This document shows positions 10,840 to 21,969 of a stretch of DNA of 24,807 nucleotides, piece after piece; positions within the stretch are counted from its first letter, which is position 1; every line of letters starts with the position of its first letter. The position numbers and the translations under genes are program-made. The notes below the pieces were generated by a model. That model was not told the DNA's origin and did not search any database. It saw only the letters and a list, made by a program, of their open reading frames with translations. Where the stretch lies: the NCBI GenBank assembly GCA_022579005.1, contig MU401831.1:1-24807 (forward strand), in the 5' to 3' direction. This stretch comes from Poronia punctata (lineage: Eukaryota; Ascomycota; Sordariomycetes; Xylariales; Xylariaceae).

Positions 10840-11880
10840 TATAATGTTAGCTTTTGCTGCAAATTTTATAGTTTATTATAAAAAAAATAATAAAAATAAA
10901 AGCTAATATAAAAATAATAAAAGTAAAGGTAATATTAGCTAAGGTAATATAAGTAGTATAGCTAGTAAACGTGCTTATAATAAACAGCGTAAACTTTATA
11001 GCTTGCGTAAGCAAAGTACTAAAGTGTATAATTAAAAATATAATATTTATAATAGCTAGAAAATTGTTTTAGTTTTAAATGCTTGTTAGCTTTATTTTAG
11101 TTATATAATATATAATTTTTAGCTAAATAAAAGTTTACTACTTTATATAATATATATTTATAAAAATCTTAGTACTTTTTTTTTGCAAAACTTATTAAAA
11201 GGGTTATAATACTTATAAGCTTATATATTAATTTATACTTTTTTTATATACATTTTACTAACTTTTAATATTTTGTTTTTTTTAGTTGCTAAAAATGTTA
11301 TAGTTTAATATAATTTAAGTTGCTAAGTTATTAAAATAGTTTAAAGCTGCTTTCTTTTTACTTATACTATTTTTAGTAATTTATATAGCTTAGCTATTGT
11401 TAATAAAAATAGTATTATATTTTAAAATAGTTTAGTATTATTTTATAGTAAAATTATAAAGGCTTAGTTTTGCTTTTATATTACTTTTTATTATATAGTT
11501 TTAACATATTAATTTATATATAATTTAATTAGTAAAAAAAGTTTAAGCAAAAAAAATGTAGTTTTTTATAGTTAGCATTGTTTTTAAACTAAAACTTTGC
11601 TTTAAAGTTTAGTTAAATAACTTACTATTAATGCTATAAGTTTTTTAATTTATATATATTTTAAACCTGTTTTTAATAATTTTAAAGTTTTAATTTACGC
11701 TGTTAGTATTTTTATACTACTTTTTTTACTTTTAACTAATAAAAATAAGTTTTTTAGCTTAGTTTTTAGCTATTAGCTTATTTATAAAAAAATTAAAAAA
11801 AGCTATAACTAAAAAGTATAGTGTTAAGTTATAGCAATAAATTATTATACTAAAAAAAAAAAAATATTTTTATTTTTAAT
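10840..11880 (+). pseudogene. Unidentified coding remnant inside element C
   Basis: One plus-strand frame starting at an ATG near 10844 can be followed for about 1 kb, with stops almost only TAA/TAG that could derive from CAA, CAG or TGG. Early in the frame is a basic stretch reading KRAYNKQRKLYSLRKQ (about 10967-11014), encoded by one of the least mutated stretches of the element; it keeps CAG and CGT codons. The rest is rich in Ile, Leu, Phe and Tyr, partly because of mutation. I do not recognise a family. The opposite strand is also open for about 170 bp here, so strand and frame are provisional. It may be gag or a non-retroviral gene carried by the element. Confidence 0.3.
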
Positions 11881-12881
11881 TAGTTATAGTTTTATAATAT
11901 TTTTAAATATTATTTAAAAGCTTTAAATTATTAGTAGTTTAGCTTTTTTAGCTAAAGTTAATTTAATTTTATTATTGTTTATATTTAATATTATTATTTT
12001 ATAATATAATTTAATTGTTGCTAACTAGTAAATATAATTTCTTTTTTTTATTAAAAAAGTTAACTAAATAATACTAGTACTTAATTTATATTTAAATTAG
12101 TAATGTTGCGTTAAGTAATTAGCTTAAATTTATATAGTCTTTTTAACTTATAACTTTTATTATTTTATTTAGTATTGTAGATTTTTTTTAAAAATCTTTT
12201 AAAAATATAGCTTAAAAACTAAAATAATTTAAAGCACTCTTTTAATAGTATATATTAAAGTACCTTTTTAAACTATCTTTTTTTATATAGAAAATCTAGT
12301 TTAAAACAGGTTTAAAAGCTTATTAAATATGCTTTAAAAAGCATACTTATATATTAAACATTATAACATTTTTTTTAAAGACCTTTTAAAGTTATACTTT
12401 TTAAAGTATTTTAAGGCAGCGATTTTTAATTTTGTATAAGTATTATACTTATATAAATAAAAATATAATATAAAATTATTAAATTTTATTTATAATATAG
12501 CCTTTAGCTTATTATAATTAAATAAAATCTAGCTATACTTTAATACTTTTGTAAACTTTAATTAAATATAATATAAGTGCTTTAAAAGTAAGTAAATAAG
12601 TAGCGTTGTTATAATATAATTATATAAGTAGGTAATTACTTTATATAAATAAAATACAATATTTTATATAATTAAATAAATATTATGTTATTAATAATAT
12701 ATAAAGCAATACTTATTAAAGTTATTTAATTTAATAAAATAGCAAAGATTATAAAAGCTATATAGTATATAAGCAAATAGTACTTAAAACGTATATAATT
12801 TTTATATAAAAAAATTACTAACTATATAGGTATTAATATTTTAATATTTATTATAAGTAACTATTAAAAAGACATTAAAAT
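11881..12881. other. Element C internal region, no motif recognised
   Basis: AT-rich internal sequence leading to the right LTR. Only a weak purine stretch (AAAAAGA near 12866-12872) precedes the right LTR, so a polypurine tract cannot be called with confidence. No enzyme motif was seen on either strand. Confidence 0.4.
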
Positions 12882-13059
12882 TATTATAGTAAAAAGAAAA
12901 AATATAAGGAAAAAATAGTTAAGTATAATATTAAGTATATTAAGTATTATAGTTAATATAAACTAATGTTTAAAGAGAAAAGGAATCCTATTTAATATAA
13001 AAGTAAGACGTATTTTTTATATAGGTCTAATAAAGGTACCTTATACCTTTGTTATCACA
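12882..13059. repeat. Element C right LTR (178 bp)
   Basis: Starts TATTATAGTAAAAAG and ends TTTGTTATCACA. It is the same length as the left LTR with no indel. It keeps some C/G lost on the left (TCACA, GGTACC, GGTCT) and has lost others. Confidence 0.85.
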
Positions 13060-13064
13060 CTATA
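13060..13064. repeat. Target-site duplication of element C, right copy
   Basis: CTATA, matching 10254-10258. Confidence 0.75.
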
Positions 13065-13431
13065 GCTATACTAACTAGCTTTTATAAGTGCTACCTTTAA
13101 AGCTTTTTAGTATAGTATTAACTTTATTAATAAAAGCTTATACGTTTATATAAATAATTTTAAATCTTTTGTTTACTTAATTAAAGTTTTTTTAATTTTT
13201 AAAGTTAAGTATAAAAGTGCTAATATTTTCTTTTTTAATTTTTATTTGCTAATTGCTAAAGTTGTTACTAAATAGTAATATTAAGTTATAATATAAGTAT
13301 TTATTACTTTTAAGTAGTTTTTATAAACCTAATAGTTTTTATAAACTTATAAGTTTTAGTAGTCCTTATAAAAAACCTTTATTATTATTACCTAAGTCTT
13401 TTTTAAGGTTTTTTTAAAAGCTCTAGCTTGC
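13065..13431 (-). pseudogene. Element A gag-like remnant, N-terminal part
   Basis: Continuation of element A on the far side of element C. On the minus strand it reads as a charged, helical-looking sequence with RIP stops, in the position expected for gag (upstream of the part at 9540-10258). No defining motif is present. It is cut off at 13431 by the end of the family B' terminal repeat, so the element's start and 5' LTR are missing from the window. Confidence 0.4.
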
Positions 13432-13670
13432 TATTATAAAGGTTTAAGCAATAGGGTAGTTATAAGGTAATATTGCTAGCGATTTTAAAAACTAAGTATA
13501 TTAAATAACTTTTATTTAGTTAACTAAGTAAGTAACCAGGCTAGCTAAAAAAAATAAAAAAAAGTGTAACCAGCTATACTATAGCTAATAGTCGGCGTAG
13601 GTTTAGCTTATATATAGTTTGTACACTTATAGTTTAGCTAGTAAGTTTTATAAGTAAGTGCTTTATTATA
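13432..13670 (-). repeat. Family B terminal repeat, copy 3 (3' LTR of B')
   Basis: About 239 bp. On the plus strand it runs from TATTATAAAGG (ancestrally TGTTATAAAGG) to GCTTTATTATA (ancestrally ...TTACA), so both ends fit TG...CA. It aligns throughout to 3606-3955 minus that copy's insertion, and to the reverse complement of 2436-2667. It supplies the uninterrupted target site that proves the 101-bp insertion in copy 2. Confidence 0.78.
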
Positions 13671-13673
13671 CTG

Positions 13674-13683
13674 CCTTTTTTTT
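13674..13683 (-). other. Polypurine tract of family B'
   Basis: CCTTTTTTTT on the plus strand, which is AAAAAAAAGG on the minus strand, three bases outside the terminal repeat. It corresponds to AAAAAGGGGGG at 2422-2432 with most G lost. Confidence 0.5.
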
Positions 13684-15255
13684 AAGTTGCTAGTTTTTAA
13701 TAATTTTAATATTTATAAGTATATTTGCTAGTTAGGCCCGCTTTTTATTTTGTTTAATTAAATTACTTTTTTGCAGCTTATTACTATACCTTTGCTTATT
13801 TTTTTAATTTTTATTAATTTACTTTATTTTTTTTAATTTTATAACCTTACTTTTTAAAATTTATTTTCTTTAATATTACTTATTTTATTTAATCCTTTGC
13901 TAAGCTGTTGCTATAATATTGCCTTTAAAGTTTTTTTGCCTTAATGTTATATACTTTTACGTTTTTAATATAAACTTTAGCTAGTTATTTTTAAGCTATA
14001 TTATTTTAAACTTAAACTATAAACTTAATAATAGTAAGCTAAAAACTATTTTTATACTTAATAAAAAGCTTTGCTAGTATTACGCTTTAAGTATATATTT
14101 TAACTTTTATATTTATTATTTTTGCTAACTTAGTAATACTAACTATATGTTTTATAAAAAAGATTATATTAGTTATTGCTTTATATATTTACTGCTTTAT
14201 TGCTTATAGTTTTTATTAAATATTAATTATATAAATCTTTTTTATTTTAATAAGCATAGCTTAAAAAATTATAGCAAATATTGCTTATATATACGTTTAT
14301 ATATAAGTTATTTAGTAAAACTATTAAATTAACCTTGCTAATTTAAAAAAATAACTTTATTTAATAATATTATTATTAGCGTTAAATATTATATATTTTA
14401 TTTAAAAAAAGCAAGTCTAGCTTTTTAGTAAGCAGTTGCTTTTTTAAAAAAGCTAGTTTTTTTACTATATAAAAATAAAAACATGCGCTATACTACTTTT
14501 TATTAAAAATTAGTTTTTATTTAACGTTTATAACTATTATTGTTTTTTTTTATACTTTTTGCTAATTATTTACTTACTTAATTATTAATATTTTATTAGT
14601 TTTTTATTAGCAAAAAAAAGCTTTTAGCTAGCAATTTTAATAATATTTTATAAAAAGCTTAATTTTTTATACTTTTTTTAAAATATTAAAATATCTTTTT
14701 TAATAACTTTAACGCTTGCTTATACTAGTTATATACATTTATTATAAAACCTATTAATAAAAAGCTAAATTTTTAAAAATAGTTTATTAATAAAAGTTTT
14801 AAAACTTTTTTAAGCATTAACAATCTTTTTTAAAAGCTTTTTATTTAAAAAGTTATTTTAACTTTTATTATTGCTTTTATTTATACTAATTATTAAAACT
14901 ATACTATTAAATTTTAATTAAAGCTGCTTTAATATTATAATATAATCTTTACGTTTTTAGCTACTATTTAGCTTTCTTTTATTAACTTTTTACTTTAATA
15001 ATATTATTTTTATTATTAATAAGTTAATTTAAAGTTATTATAAGCTTTTTATATATAAAATTTTAGTTTTTATAATATTATAGCCTAGTTAACTACTTAG
15101 CAATAGCTTATTATTTTTTATTAACTAAGTTTTATACTTTTATAAATTTTAATGCTTATATGCTAATATAACTATTTTATTTATTATTTTATTTAATATA
15201 AACTTTTTAATTTTTTTTTATATTAGTTTAGTAAGTAGCTTATATTTATTAAGTA

Positions 15256-15260
15256 TTTAG
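15256..15260. repeat. Target-site duplication of element D, left copy
   Basis: TTTAG immediately before TGTTATAGG of the left LTR; repeated at 22220-22224. The left copy of family B has this site once (reverse complement of about 792-808, AAGTATTTAGCTAGG), confirming the duplication. Confidence 0.85.
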
Positions 15261-15489
15261 TGTTATAGGCTAAAAGCCTAAGGTTGTTATATTAGCACGT
15301 TAGCTATTACTTTAGCTTATAAGCATTGCTTAGCAATGCTTAGCTTAAGATAAAGTAGCTAGATAGCTATATAGGCGCACAAGCAGTGCGCGTATAACTT
15401 ATTATATTTTTCTTTTTTTTTTGTTAGCTAGAAAATAAACTTTATTTAAACTATACTAATAAGTGCACTATTGCTATTAACTTATTATA
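15261..15489 (+). repeat. Element D left (5') LTR, 229 bp
   Basis: Starts TGTTATAGGC and ends CTTATTATA. It contains the perfect hairpin at 15321-15341. The sequence just after it (from 15490, TATTTTTTAGC) should hold the tRNA primer site, but no TGG start is preserved, so the primer cannot be named. Confidence 0.9.
15321..15341. other. Perfect hairpin in element D left LTR
   Basis: AAGCATTGC, a 3-base loop TTA, then GCAATGCTT: a 9-bp perfect stem. It is unchanged in the right LTR at 22051-22071, while the LTRs differ at about 9% of sites overall. Possible roles are an RNA structure near the transcript end or a protein site; neither is shown. Confidence 0.6.
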
Positions 15490-15690
15490 TATTTTTTAGC
15501 TTTTTAAATTTTTATGTTATTTTATTACTTTTTTAAATATAAAATATTTTAAAAAATACTTTAAGCAACGTAGCCTAGTTTTATATAACATGCAAAACTA
15601 AATTAAAAATATTTTTAGTATATAACTTAGTTAAGTTAATAAAAGTATAGCTATGCTAAATTAAATAAGCGCTAACTTAAAACATTGCTT
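15490..15690. other. Element D leader region
   Basis: Untranslated leader between the left LTR and the tandem array. AT-rich, with no primer-binding or start site that can be recognised after mutation. Confidence 0.35.
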
Positions 15691-15791
15691 TAATAAATTA
15701 ACTTAATAAATTAACTTAATAAATTAACTTAATAAATTAACTTAATAAATTAACTTAATAAATTAACTTAATAAATTAACTTAATAAATTA
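15691..15791. repeat. 13-bp perfect tandem repeat (7 full units plus 10 bases)
   Basis: The unit TAATAAATTAACT is repeated seven times without a mismatch, followed by a partial unit TAATAAATTA. It lies in the leader or the start of gag of element D. The unit length is not a multiple of three, so an array inside gag would shift the frame, which favours an untranslated position or an expansion after the element died. Confidence 0.9.
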
Positions 15792-17150
15792 TAGCATAAC
15801 TTAAAAGCAACGCTAGCATACTATAAGCGCTTTTTAAAAGCTAGCTAGTAGTTGCTATAAAAGGTTTTTATATAAAGCCTTTATATGCTTTTTAAAAAAA
15901 GCCTTTGTTTATACTAGCTAAGTTTAATAGCAACTATAATAAGTAAGCTTTATAAAAGTAGTTTATAAAATTTAAAATTATTTAAAATACTAAGTTTATT
16001 AGCAATAAGCGTATATAGTAGTATATAATTTATAAGCATTTTAAGCTTTTTATATAAAAAGTAGTTAATAAGTTTTATATAAAAAAAGCTTAAATAAAAA
16101 AATACTTTTTTAATAGTTTTTTTATATACTTAGCTACTACTTACTATAATTTTAAGCGCTGCTTATAAGCTATAGCTAAGTATTATGCACTAAAGCAAAG
16201 CTTTTAAAAAAGCTTTAGCGCTTTTTTTTTTAAGTTTAAAAAATTAATAGCTAAATTTAAAAGTATATAGTAACTTAACGCTATAAAGCTTAGCTACTTA
16301 TAAAGCATATTTAATAATAAACTTTTAAGCGCTTTAATAAGCGTTAAGCTATTACTTAATAATTATATTATATATATTAATTATATAATAAAAGTAGCTA
16401 AATAGCTTAAAAGTCTTTTAAGCTATAGGTTATAGTTATAAAATACTATTATAACCTTTTTTTTAATAAACACTAATAGTAATACTTTTATAATAAGCGT
16501 TTTTAAAATAAAAAAGAGCGCGTATATAAAGCCTTTAAAATTTTTTAAATATTTATTAAATAATAAATAAAAAAAAAGCTATACGTTTAATATAAAAAAA
16601 GTAATTACTTTAGTAAAAATTATTTAAACGTTTTAAATAAGCTACTAAAAAGTATTAGTATAAACAATACTAGCTTTGCGCTAGCTACTTTTAAGCTGCT
16701 TATAAGTTAAAAACTTAAATTAAAAAATAAGTAACTTTTATATATAGCTATATATAAAGGTTTAAGCTAAAACTAAATAAGTTATTAAATATTAAAAGCT
16801 AAATAAATAATACTTTATTTATTATAACTATATTAATAAAAAATTTAAAGTTTTATAAAAGTTTTATTAATAATAGTTATAAATATTATATAAAAGTAAG
16901 CAATTAACTTATATAGCGCTTAAAGCTTAAGCGTATACTTATAAAATAATAAATACTTAAACTAGTAATAAAAGCGTTTTTTCCTTATATACGTTTTTTA
17001 AAAAACATATTAGCAATAAATAAAATAACTTACTTATAAGTAAATATTAATAAATATTTAAAACATATTTATATATATATAATATTAAAACTTTAATATA
17101 ACCTAGTACTAAGCAAGCTTTTTAAAAAAAAAAGTAATTTATATAGCTTA
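15792..17150 (+). pseudogene. Presumed gag region of element D
   Basis: By position this is gag: after the leader and before the reverse transcriptase. The plus strand has long runs with stops only at convertible codons and many Lys, Tyr and Leu codons. I could not find a zinc knuckle or a capsid motif, and the protease Asp-Ser/Thr-Gly site was not located. The call rests on gene order alone. Confidence 0.4.
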
Positions 17151-17465
17151 TAAAAAGCATATAGTTATTAAATATACTAAAAGCTTAGTTATATATAAAA
17201 AGAAATATCACCCCTAGCTATAAACTGCTTTTTTTAAACTAATTATAATTTATATTGCTATATTTACGTTTGCTATACTAGTAATATGCTAAATATAAAC
17301 TATATATAAAATAAATATAAGCACTATATTAATAAAAATATTTATAGTATTTATAGCTAATATTAATAAAGCTTTTATATTAAAGCAAGTAAGCTTTTTA
17401 AAAAAACCTTTTTTTTAAAACTTGCTAAATTTGTAGCTTTTTTTAATAAGGCCTTATTATATGCG

Positions 17466-18300
17466 TTGCCTTCTTATTACTTAAGCATATATTATATAAT
17501 CTTTTTAGTTTAAAATAAAAATAAAAATAAAGTATAGGTTTTATAAGGCCTTTTTTATAGTATAACTAAAAAAAAAGCTATTAATATTATAAAAAATACT
17601 TATTAAGCTATTAAATAAAAGTTTTATTTATATAAGTAGCTTACTAGCTAGCGCTTTAATACTTTTTATATATAAACTTAAAAGCAGCTTTTGTTTTTAT
17701 ATTAACTATTATATATTAAATAAAATAACTTATTATAATAATTACTTTTTTTATTAATTTATAAAATACTTAAAATGTTTTTAAAAGTAAAGTAGTTTAT
17801 TAAAGTTAATATATATGCTATGTTTTATAAAATATATATAGTTTTAAGTAAAAAGTAAAAAATAGCATTTTATATTTATTTTTAGTTATTTAAATAGCTT
17901 ATTACTTTTTTTAGCTTAAGCAGTGCGCTTATAACGTTTTAGTACTATATTAATAACGCTTTTTATAAGTTTTTAAACATTTTTTATATTATTTACTTTA
18001 ATAATATTTTAATTTTTATAAATAGTTTATATAAAAATTATATAAATAAAGTTAAGCTAGTATTAAGTTGCTTATAAAATAAAAGCTTAAACTTAAATAT
18101 TAATAAAAGCAAGTTTGCTATTAAAAAAACTAAATACTTTAGCTATATTATTAAAATTAATATTAAAGTTAATATAAACTTTAAAAAAATTTGCGCAATA
18201 TAAAAATAAAAGCTTTTTACTATACTTAAAAATATTTAAAAGTTTTTTCAATTTTTAAACTTTTATAAACATTTTATTAAAAACTATTTGCTTTTTACTA
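17466..18300 (+). pseudogene. Ty3/Gypsy reverse transcriptase remnant of element D
   Basis: One plus-strand frame, starting at LPSY (17466), follows a fungal Ty3/Gypsy reverse transcriptase through all its blocks. SITKKKAINIIKNTY is followed by a KF*LYK*LTS segment, the remains of the KGFIRxSxSPxxAPVLFVKK region. Then come FIKVNIYAMFYKI (motif A, where Val-Asp has become Val-Asn), the LITFFSLSSA remains of the TPFGLxxAPxxFQ block, and YFNNILIF at about 17991-18014 (the Y-x-D-D active site with both Asp now Asn). KTKYFSYII and F*FLNFYKHFIKNY mark the thumb. Asp-to-Asn and Gln-to-stop changes fit RIP. It would copy element RNA into DNA in virus-like particles; this copy is dead. Confidence 0.88.
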
Positions 18301-19100
18301 TATTTTTTATTTTTTTTATATAAAAAAGCATTTTATATGTTTAAATACTAAAGCAAAATAATATATTTAAAACGCTTAAATATTATTTTTTAGCTAAGCT
18401 TTAATTAGCTTACTAAAACTTTAATAAACTAATACGCGTTAAAATAAACTATTTAAAGTAAGCGCTTAAAAAGTACTTAAACTAATTAAGTAATAATAGC
18501 TATTAGTAGCTAGTAGCTTATTACTTTTAATAGCTTATGCTAGCTAAAGTAAATTATATAATTTATAATAAAAAGCTTTTTATAGTTATAAGCTATTTAC
18601 GTAAATAGTAAGTAAAGCTTTATAGTATTATAAAAACGTTTATAATAGTTATAAACTATAAAAACTTTATATACATTATATTAGCTTAAAAGCTAAAAAA
18701 ATGCTAAATAAAATAAGCAATAAAATTAATAAAATTTAACTTTATTTTTAAATTTTATATAAAGCGCTTAAATAATAAGCTTAATGCACTTTTATAAAAA
18801 AAACAAAACGCTTTTTAAAAACTAAGCAATAAAAAGCTTATAAAGCAAGTTTAAAAGCTGTTTTTTAATAAGTAGCTTTTTTATAAATAAGCAAAAAAAG
18901 CTATTAATATAATAAATATATGCTAGCTTATAATAAAAAATAAAAAGCTTTTTAAAAGTAAAAAAGTTTTTAACTATAAAAACCTTATAAAACTTTAAAG
19001 CACAGCGCTTAAAAAAATATAGCTTATATAAAAGTAGTTATATTAATATAAAATAAACTAATAGCTTTTTTTTTTATTTAAGCTTAAAAGTTTTTATTAG
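18301..19100 (+). pseudogene. Presumed RNase H region of element D
   Basis: Lies between the reverse transcriptase thumb and the integrase, where RNase H sits in Ty3/Gypsy pol. The frame can be followed in part, but the acidic catalytic residues were not pinned down because Asp and Glu codons have largely become Asn and Lys. Assignment by position. Confidence 0.45.
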
Positions 19101-19279
19101 TAAGTATAAGCTTAATATATAAAGCGTGCTTATATTTTATAATTAGTTATAAGTTTTTAACTAAAAACCTTTATATATAATATTAATTTAAAACGTTTAT
19201 AACTTTTATATTATAAGCTACTTAAGCTATAAATTAATAATTATAATTATTTTATATAAGTTTTATTAGCTGCTTTTTT

Positions 19280-20010
19280 TTTATAATATTTGCTGCTTTT
19301 TAAAAAATTATAATATTTATAGCTAAAAAACAGTTTTGCAAAATTAATAATAAGCTTTATTTAAGCTACTTTTAATTTTTAAATAATATTAAAGCAAGTT
19401 TTTAATTAATTTTATAATAGACTTTTTAGTAAAAAAGCTAAGTAATTTAACTTTTTTTATAATAATAATAAACTAGCTAAATAAAAACATAGTGCTTAAA
19501 GTAATATATATAATAAATATAAAAGCTTATGCTAAGCAGTTTATAATAAACTATTAATAGTACTATAGCTTTTTAATAGCTATAACTAATAATAAAAAAT
19601 TAAACTAGTTAAGCAGTTTTAAACTTAACTTTGTATGTTAATAAGTATTAAGCAACGCTTTTTTACTACATACTACTTAAAAATAAATAAAGCTACTAAA
19701 AAAGCAAACTAAAAAATATTAGCATACTTATAAGCTTTTATTATATATATATAGTTTAATTAAGCAATATTACTTTTAAATACAATGCTTATAATTAATA
19801 ACTATAATATTTTAATAATAAAGCTAAGCTTTTTTTTTATAATATATAGCTACTATGTTAATATTATTTTTTTAGTTTACTTTAGCGCATTACTTATAAA
19901 TAATTTATAAGTAAAAGCTAAACGCTTTATATAATGCTTGAAAAAAAGTATTAAGTTTACTTAGTTTATAATAGTAGCAGCTTAGCAATATATAAAAAAT
20001 TTAGCTAATT
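19280..20010 (+). pseudogene. Ty3/Gypsy integrase remnant of element D
   Basis: The plus-strand translation matches the integrase core. INFIIDFLVKKLSNLTFF at about 19408-19460 corresponds to the beta strand with the first catalytic Asp (D of IDFL is kept or mirrors it). AYAK*FI follows, then ITNNKKLN* at about 19585-19610 (remains of ITSDRGxxW with the second Asp turned to Asn). After that come NFVC**VLSNAFLL and an HTT stretch that mirror the ELC-to-STAxHPQTDG region (about 19625-19680). The zinc-binding N-terminal part should lie just upstream. Stops are at convertible Gln/Trp codons. It catalysed insertion with a 5-bp duplication, as seen at TTTAG. Confidence 0.78.
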
Positions 20011-21969
20011 AGCACTATAAGCTAGCAAAAAAGTTTTAAATAAAGTAATTAGTATAGCTTTTATTAAAAAATATTACTACTTTATAGCTTTTATAAAAGC
20101 TAGCTTAGCTATATACAAAATATAAAATTATGTAAATAATTAGCTTATAAGTAATAAAGTTAAACACTTTATATAGCATATATAATAAGTTTTATATAAA
20201 ACTTATATATAATATAAAAAATAATTTTTTTTTAATAAATATAAAATAATAAATAACTACTACTTTTAGTTTAAAAAAATAAAAAAGTAAAAGCTAAATA
20301 AAAAATAAAAGCTATTTTTAAAGCTTTTTAAGTTAAAAGCAGCTTATAAGCTAAGCGCTACTTGCTTATAAAGTAAAAAAAATATACTATTTTAATAAAA
20401 AAGCTTTTAAAAAGCTTTTTAAATATAGTTATATTAAATAACTTTAAAAAATAATATAAAAACGTTTTAAAAACCAATAGCTTAAGTGCTGTGTTTTTTA
20501 AAATATGCTTATAAAAAAATAAAAAAAAAAGTTATATAGCTTATATAATAATAATATATAATTAAGTTAATTATAAGTATTACTTATTTAATTTACTTTT
20601 TTTTTTTAATTATAATTATAACTATATATATTTTATATGCTATTTTTATAACTTTTTTTAAAAAAAAAGTTTAAAGCTTTTTATAAGCTACTTAGTTATA
20701 TTAAATAAGCAAAAAACGCGTAGCTTAAGTAGCTTGCTTATAATAAGCTTAAAAGTGTTTTTTAAAATTTTAATAGCGCTTTAAATATGCTTAAAAACGT
20801 TAATAAGCTTATTTTATATATATTAGTAGCGCGCTAGCACTAAAAAAAGTATTACTTATATAATATTTAATAATATAATAATTAGCTATAAAAGCAATAT
20901 ATAAGCTAAATAAAATAGTAAAGCTAGTTTATAAAATAGTTAGCTATTTACTTAAAGCTTTTAAATATTTTAGCTTACTATTTTTTAAAGCTTTTTATAA
21001 TAATATAAAAACTTATTACTAGTAATAACTTAAGCTATATAAGTAGCTTATAAAATACTAGTAAAAATAGTAATAAAAAGCGCTTATATAATACTTATAT
21101 AGGTTATTAGTGTTAATATAAAAACTAGCAATATAAAATATAAATTAAAGCTAGTTAAAATTATTATTAATAAAAAGCTTTTAATATATTAATTATATAA
21201 TGCGTATAAAATATAAAAAAAAATAGCTACTTATATTATTAAAAACTTTAAATTTTTTAATATAATTATTATAATAAAGCGTACTACTTTTTTTAATAAT
21301 TAGCTTATAAGCGTTATAAAAAATATAATATACTTATAAATAAAATTAACGTAAAAATAATAAAAATTAAATTTAGTAAATATAAAAATATAATATTTAT
21401 AAAAGCGCTTATAAGCGTATGCTAGCTACTTAGTAAGTAGCTTATATATAGTTACTAACTTTTTTTTAAAAAAAGTTACGCTACTTATAGCAGTATTTTT
21501 TAAGTTATTAAAAAGTATAAAATGCTTTTAAACATTATTAAAATTAGCTATTATAAAAAAAGCGTATAAAAAGCTTATAAATAAATTAAAATAAGTAAAA
21601 TAAAATAGTTACTATTTAAAAATTAGCGCGCTGCTTATAAGCAACTTTTAGCTATAGCTAAACTATATAACTACTTTATATAAATTAGTTTACGCGCGTA
21701 TACAATATAATATATAGCTAAACATACTACTTTATTTATAATATATATATAAAATTAATAAAAAAAATATATTTACTTATAAATTGCAGTTTTTATAAAA
21801 AAGAAAAGCAAGCATAAAAAGGTTTAATAATAAAAGCTTTTTTATAATTAAAAATAGTAAACTTATAAGCTAGCCTTTTTTTAATTTATATAATTTTGCT
21901 AAGCATACTGCTTTTTTATTTAAAAGTACTACTAGGCCTAACTGCTTTTATGCTAAAAAACAGGCGTTT
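20011..21969 (+). other. Element D region downstream of integrase core
   Basis: About 2 kb between the integrase core and the right LTR. A C-terminal integrase tail and a chromodomain would use only part of this, so there may be a long 3' untranslated region or an extra reading frame. It contains no recognised motif. It is among the most AT-rich parts of the window, yet carries scattered GCGC/GCGT islands (20818-20840, 21610-21640, 21690-21703). Confidence 0.4.

Larger units (their letters stand above)
10259..13059. mobile_element. Element C, complete 2801-bp LTR element inserted in element A
   Basis: Two direct repeats of exactly 178 bp (10259-10436 and 12882-13059) with TG...CA type ends (TGTTATAGTA at the left copy, GTTATCACA at the right copy) and the 5-bp duplication CTATA outside. 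The internal part is 2445 bp, too short for a full gag-pol, and no reverse transcriptase or integrase motif was recognised. It is therefore a non-autonomous or internally deleted LTR element. The two LTRs differ at about 29 sites, all transitions, with no indels, so the divergence comes from C-to-T mutation and not age-related drift. Strand is not assigned because the priming sites are not clear. Confidence 0.85.
13432..15260 (-). mobile_element. Family B' element, 3' segment (left of element D)
   Basis: Second copy of family B, in opposite orientation to the copy at 1-2667. From its terminal repeat it extends right with 1.6 kb of internal sequence. Next to the repeat, 13684-13737 aligns with the reverse complement of about 2367-2420 (landmarks AAGTTGCTAG and TAGTTAGGCC against TAATTAGGCC). 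Collinearity continues to the insertion point of element D at 15260 and resumes at 22225. It is more heavily mutated than the left copy. No pol motif was identified. Confidence 0.75.

Noticed and set aside
3606..13670. The two same-orientation family B repeats as the LTR pair of element A
   Set aside because: The sequence next to 13432-13670 on its right is the family B 3' end with a polypurine tract, as in copy 1, and the sequence right of 3955 does not resemble any family B internal end. So 13432-13670 belongs to B', and 3606-3955 is better read as a solo copy.
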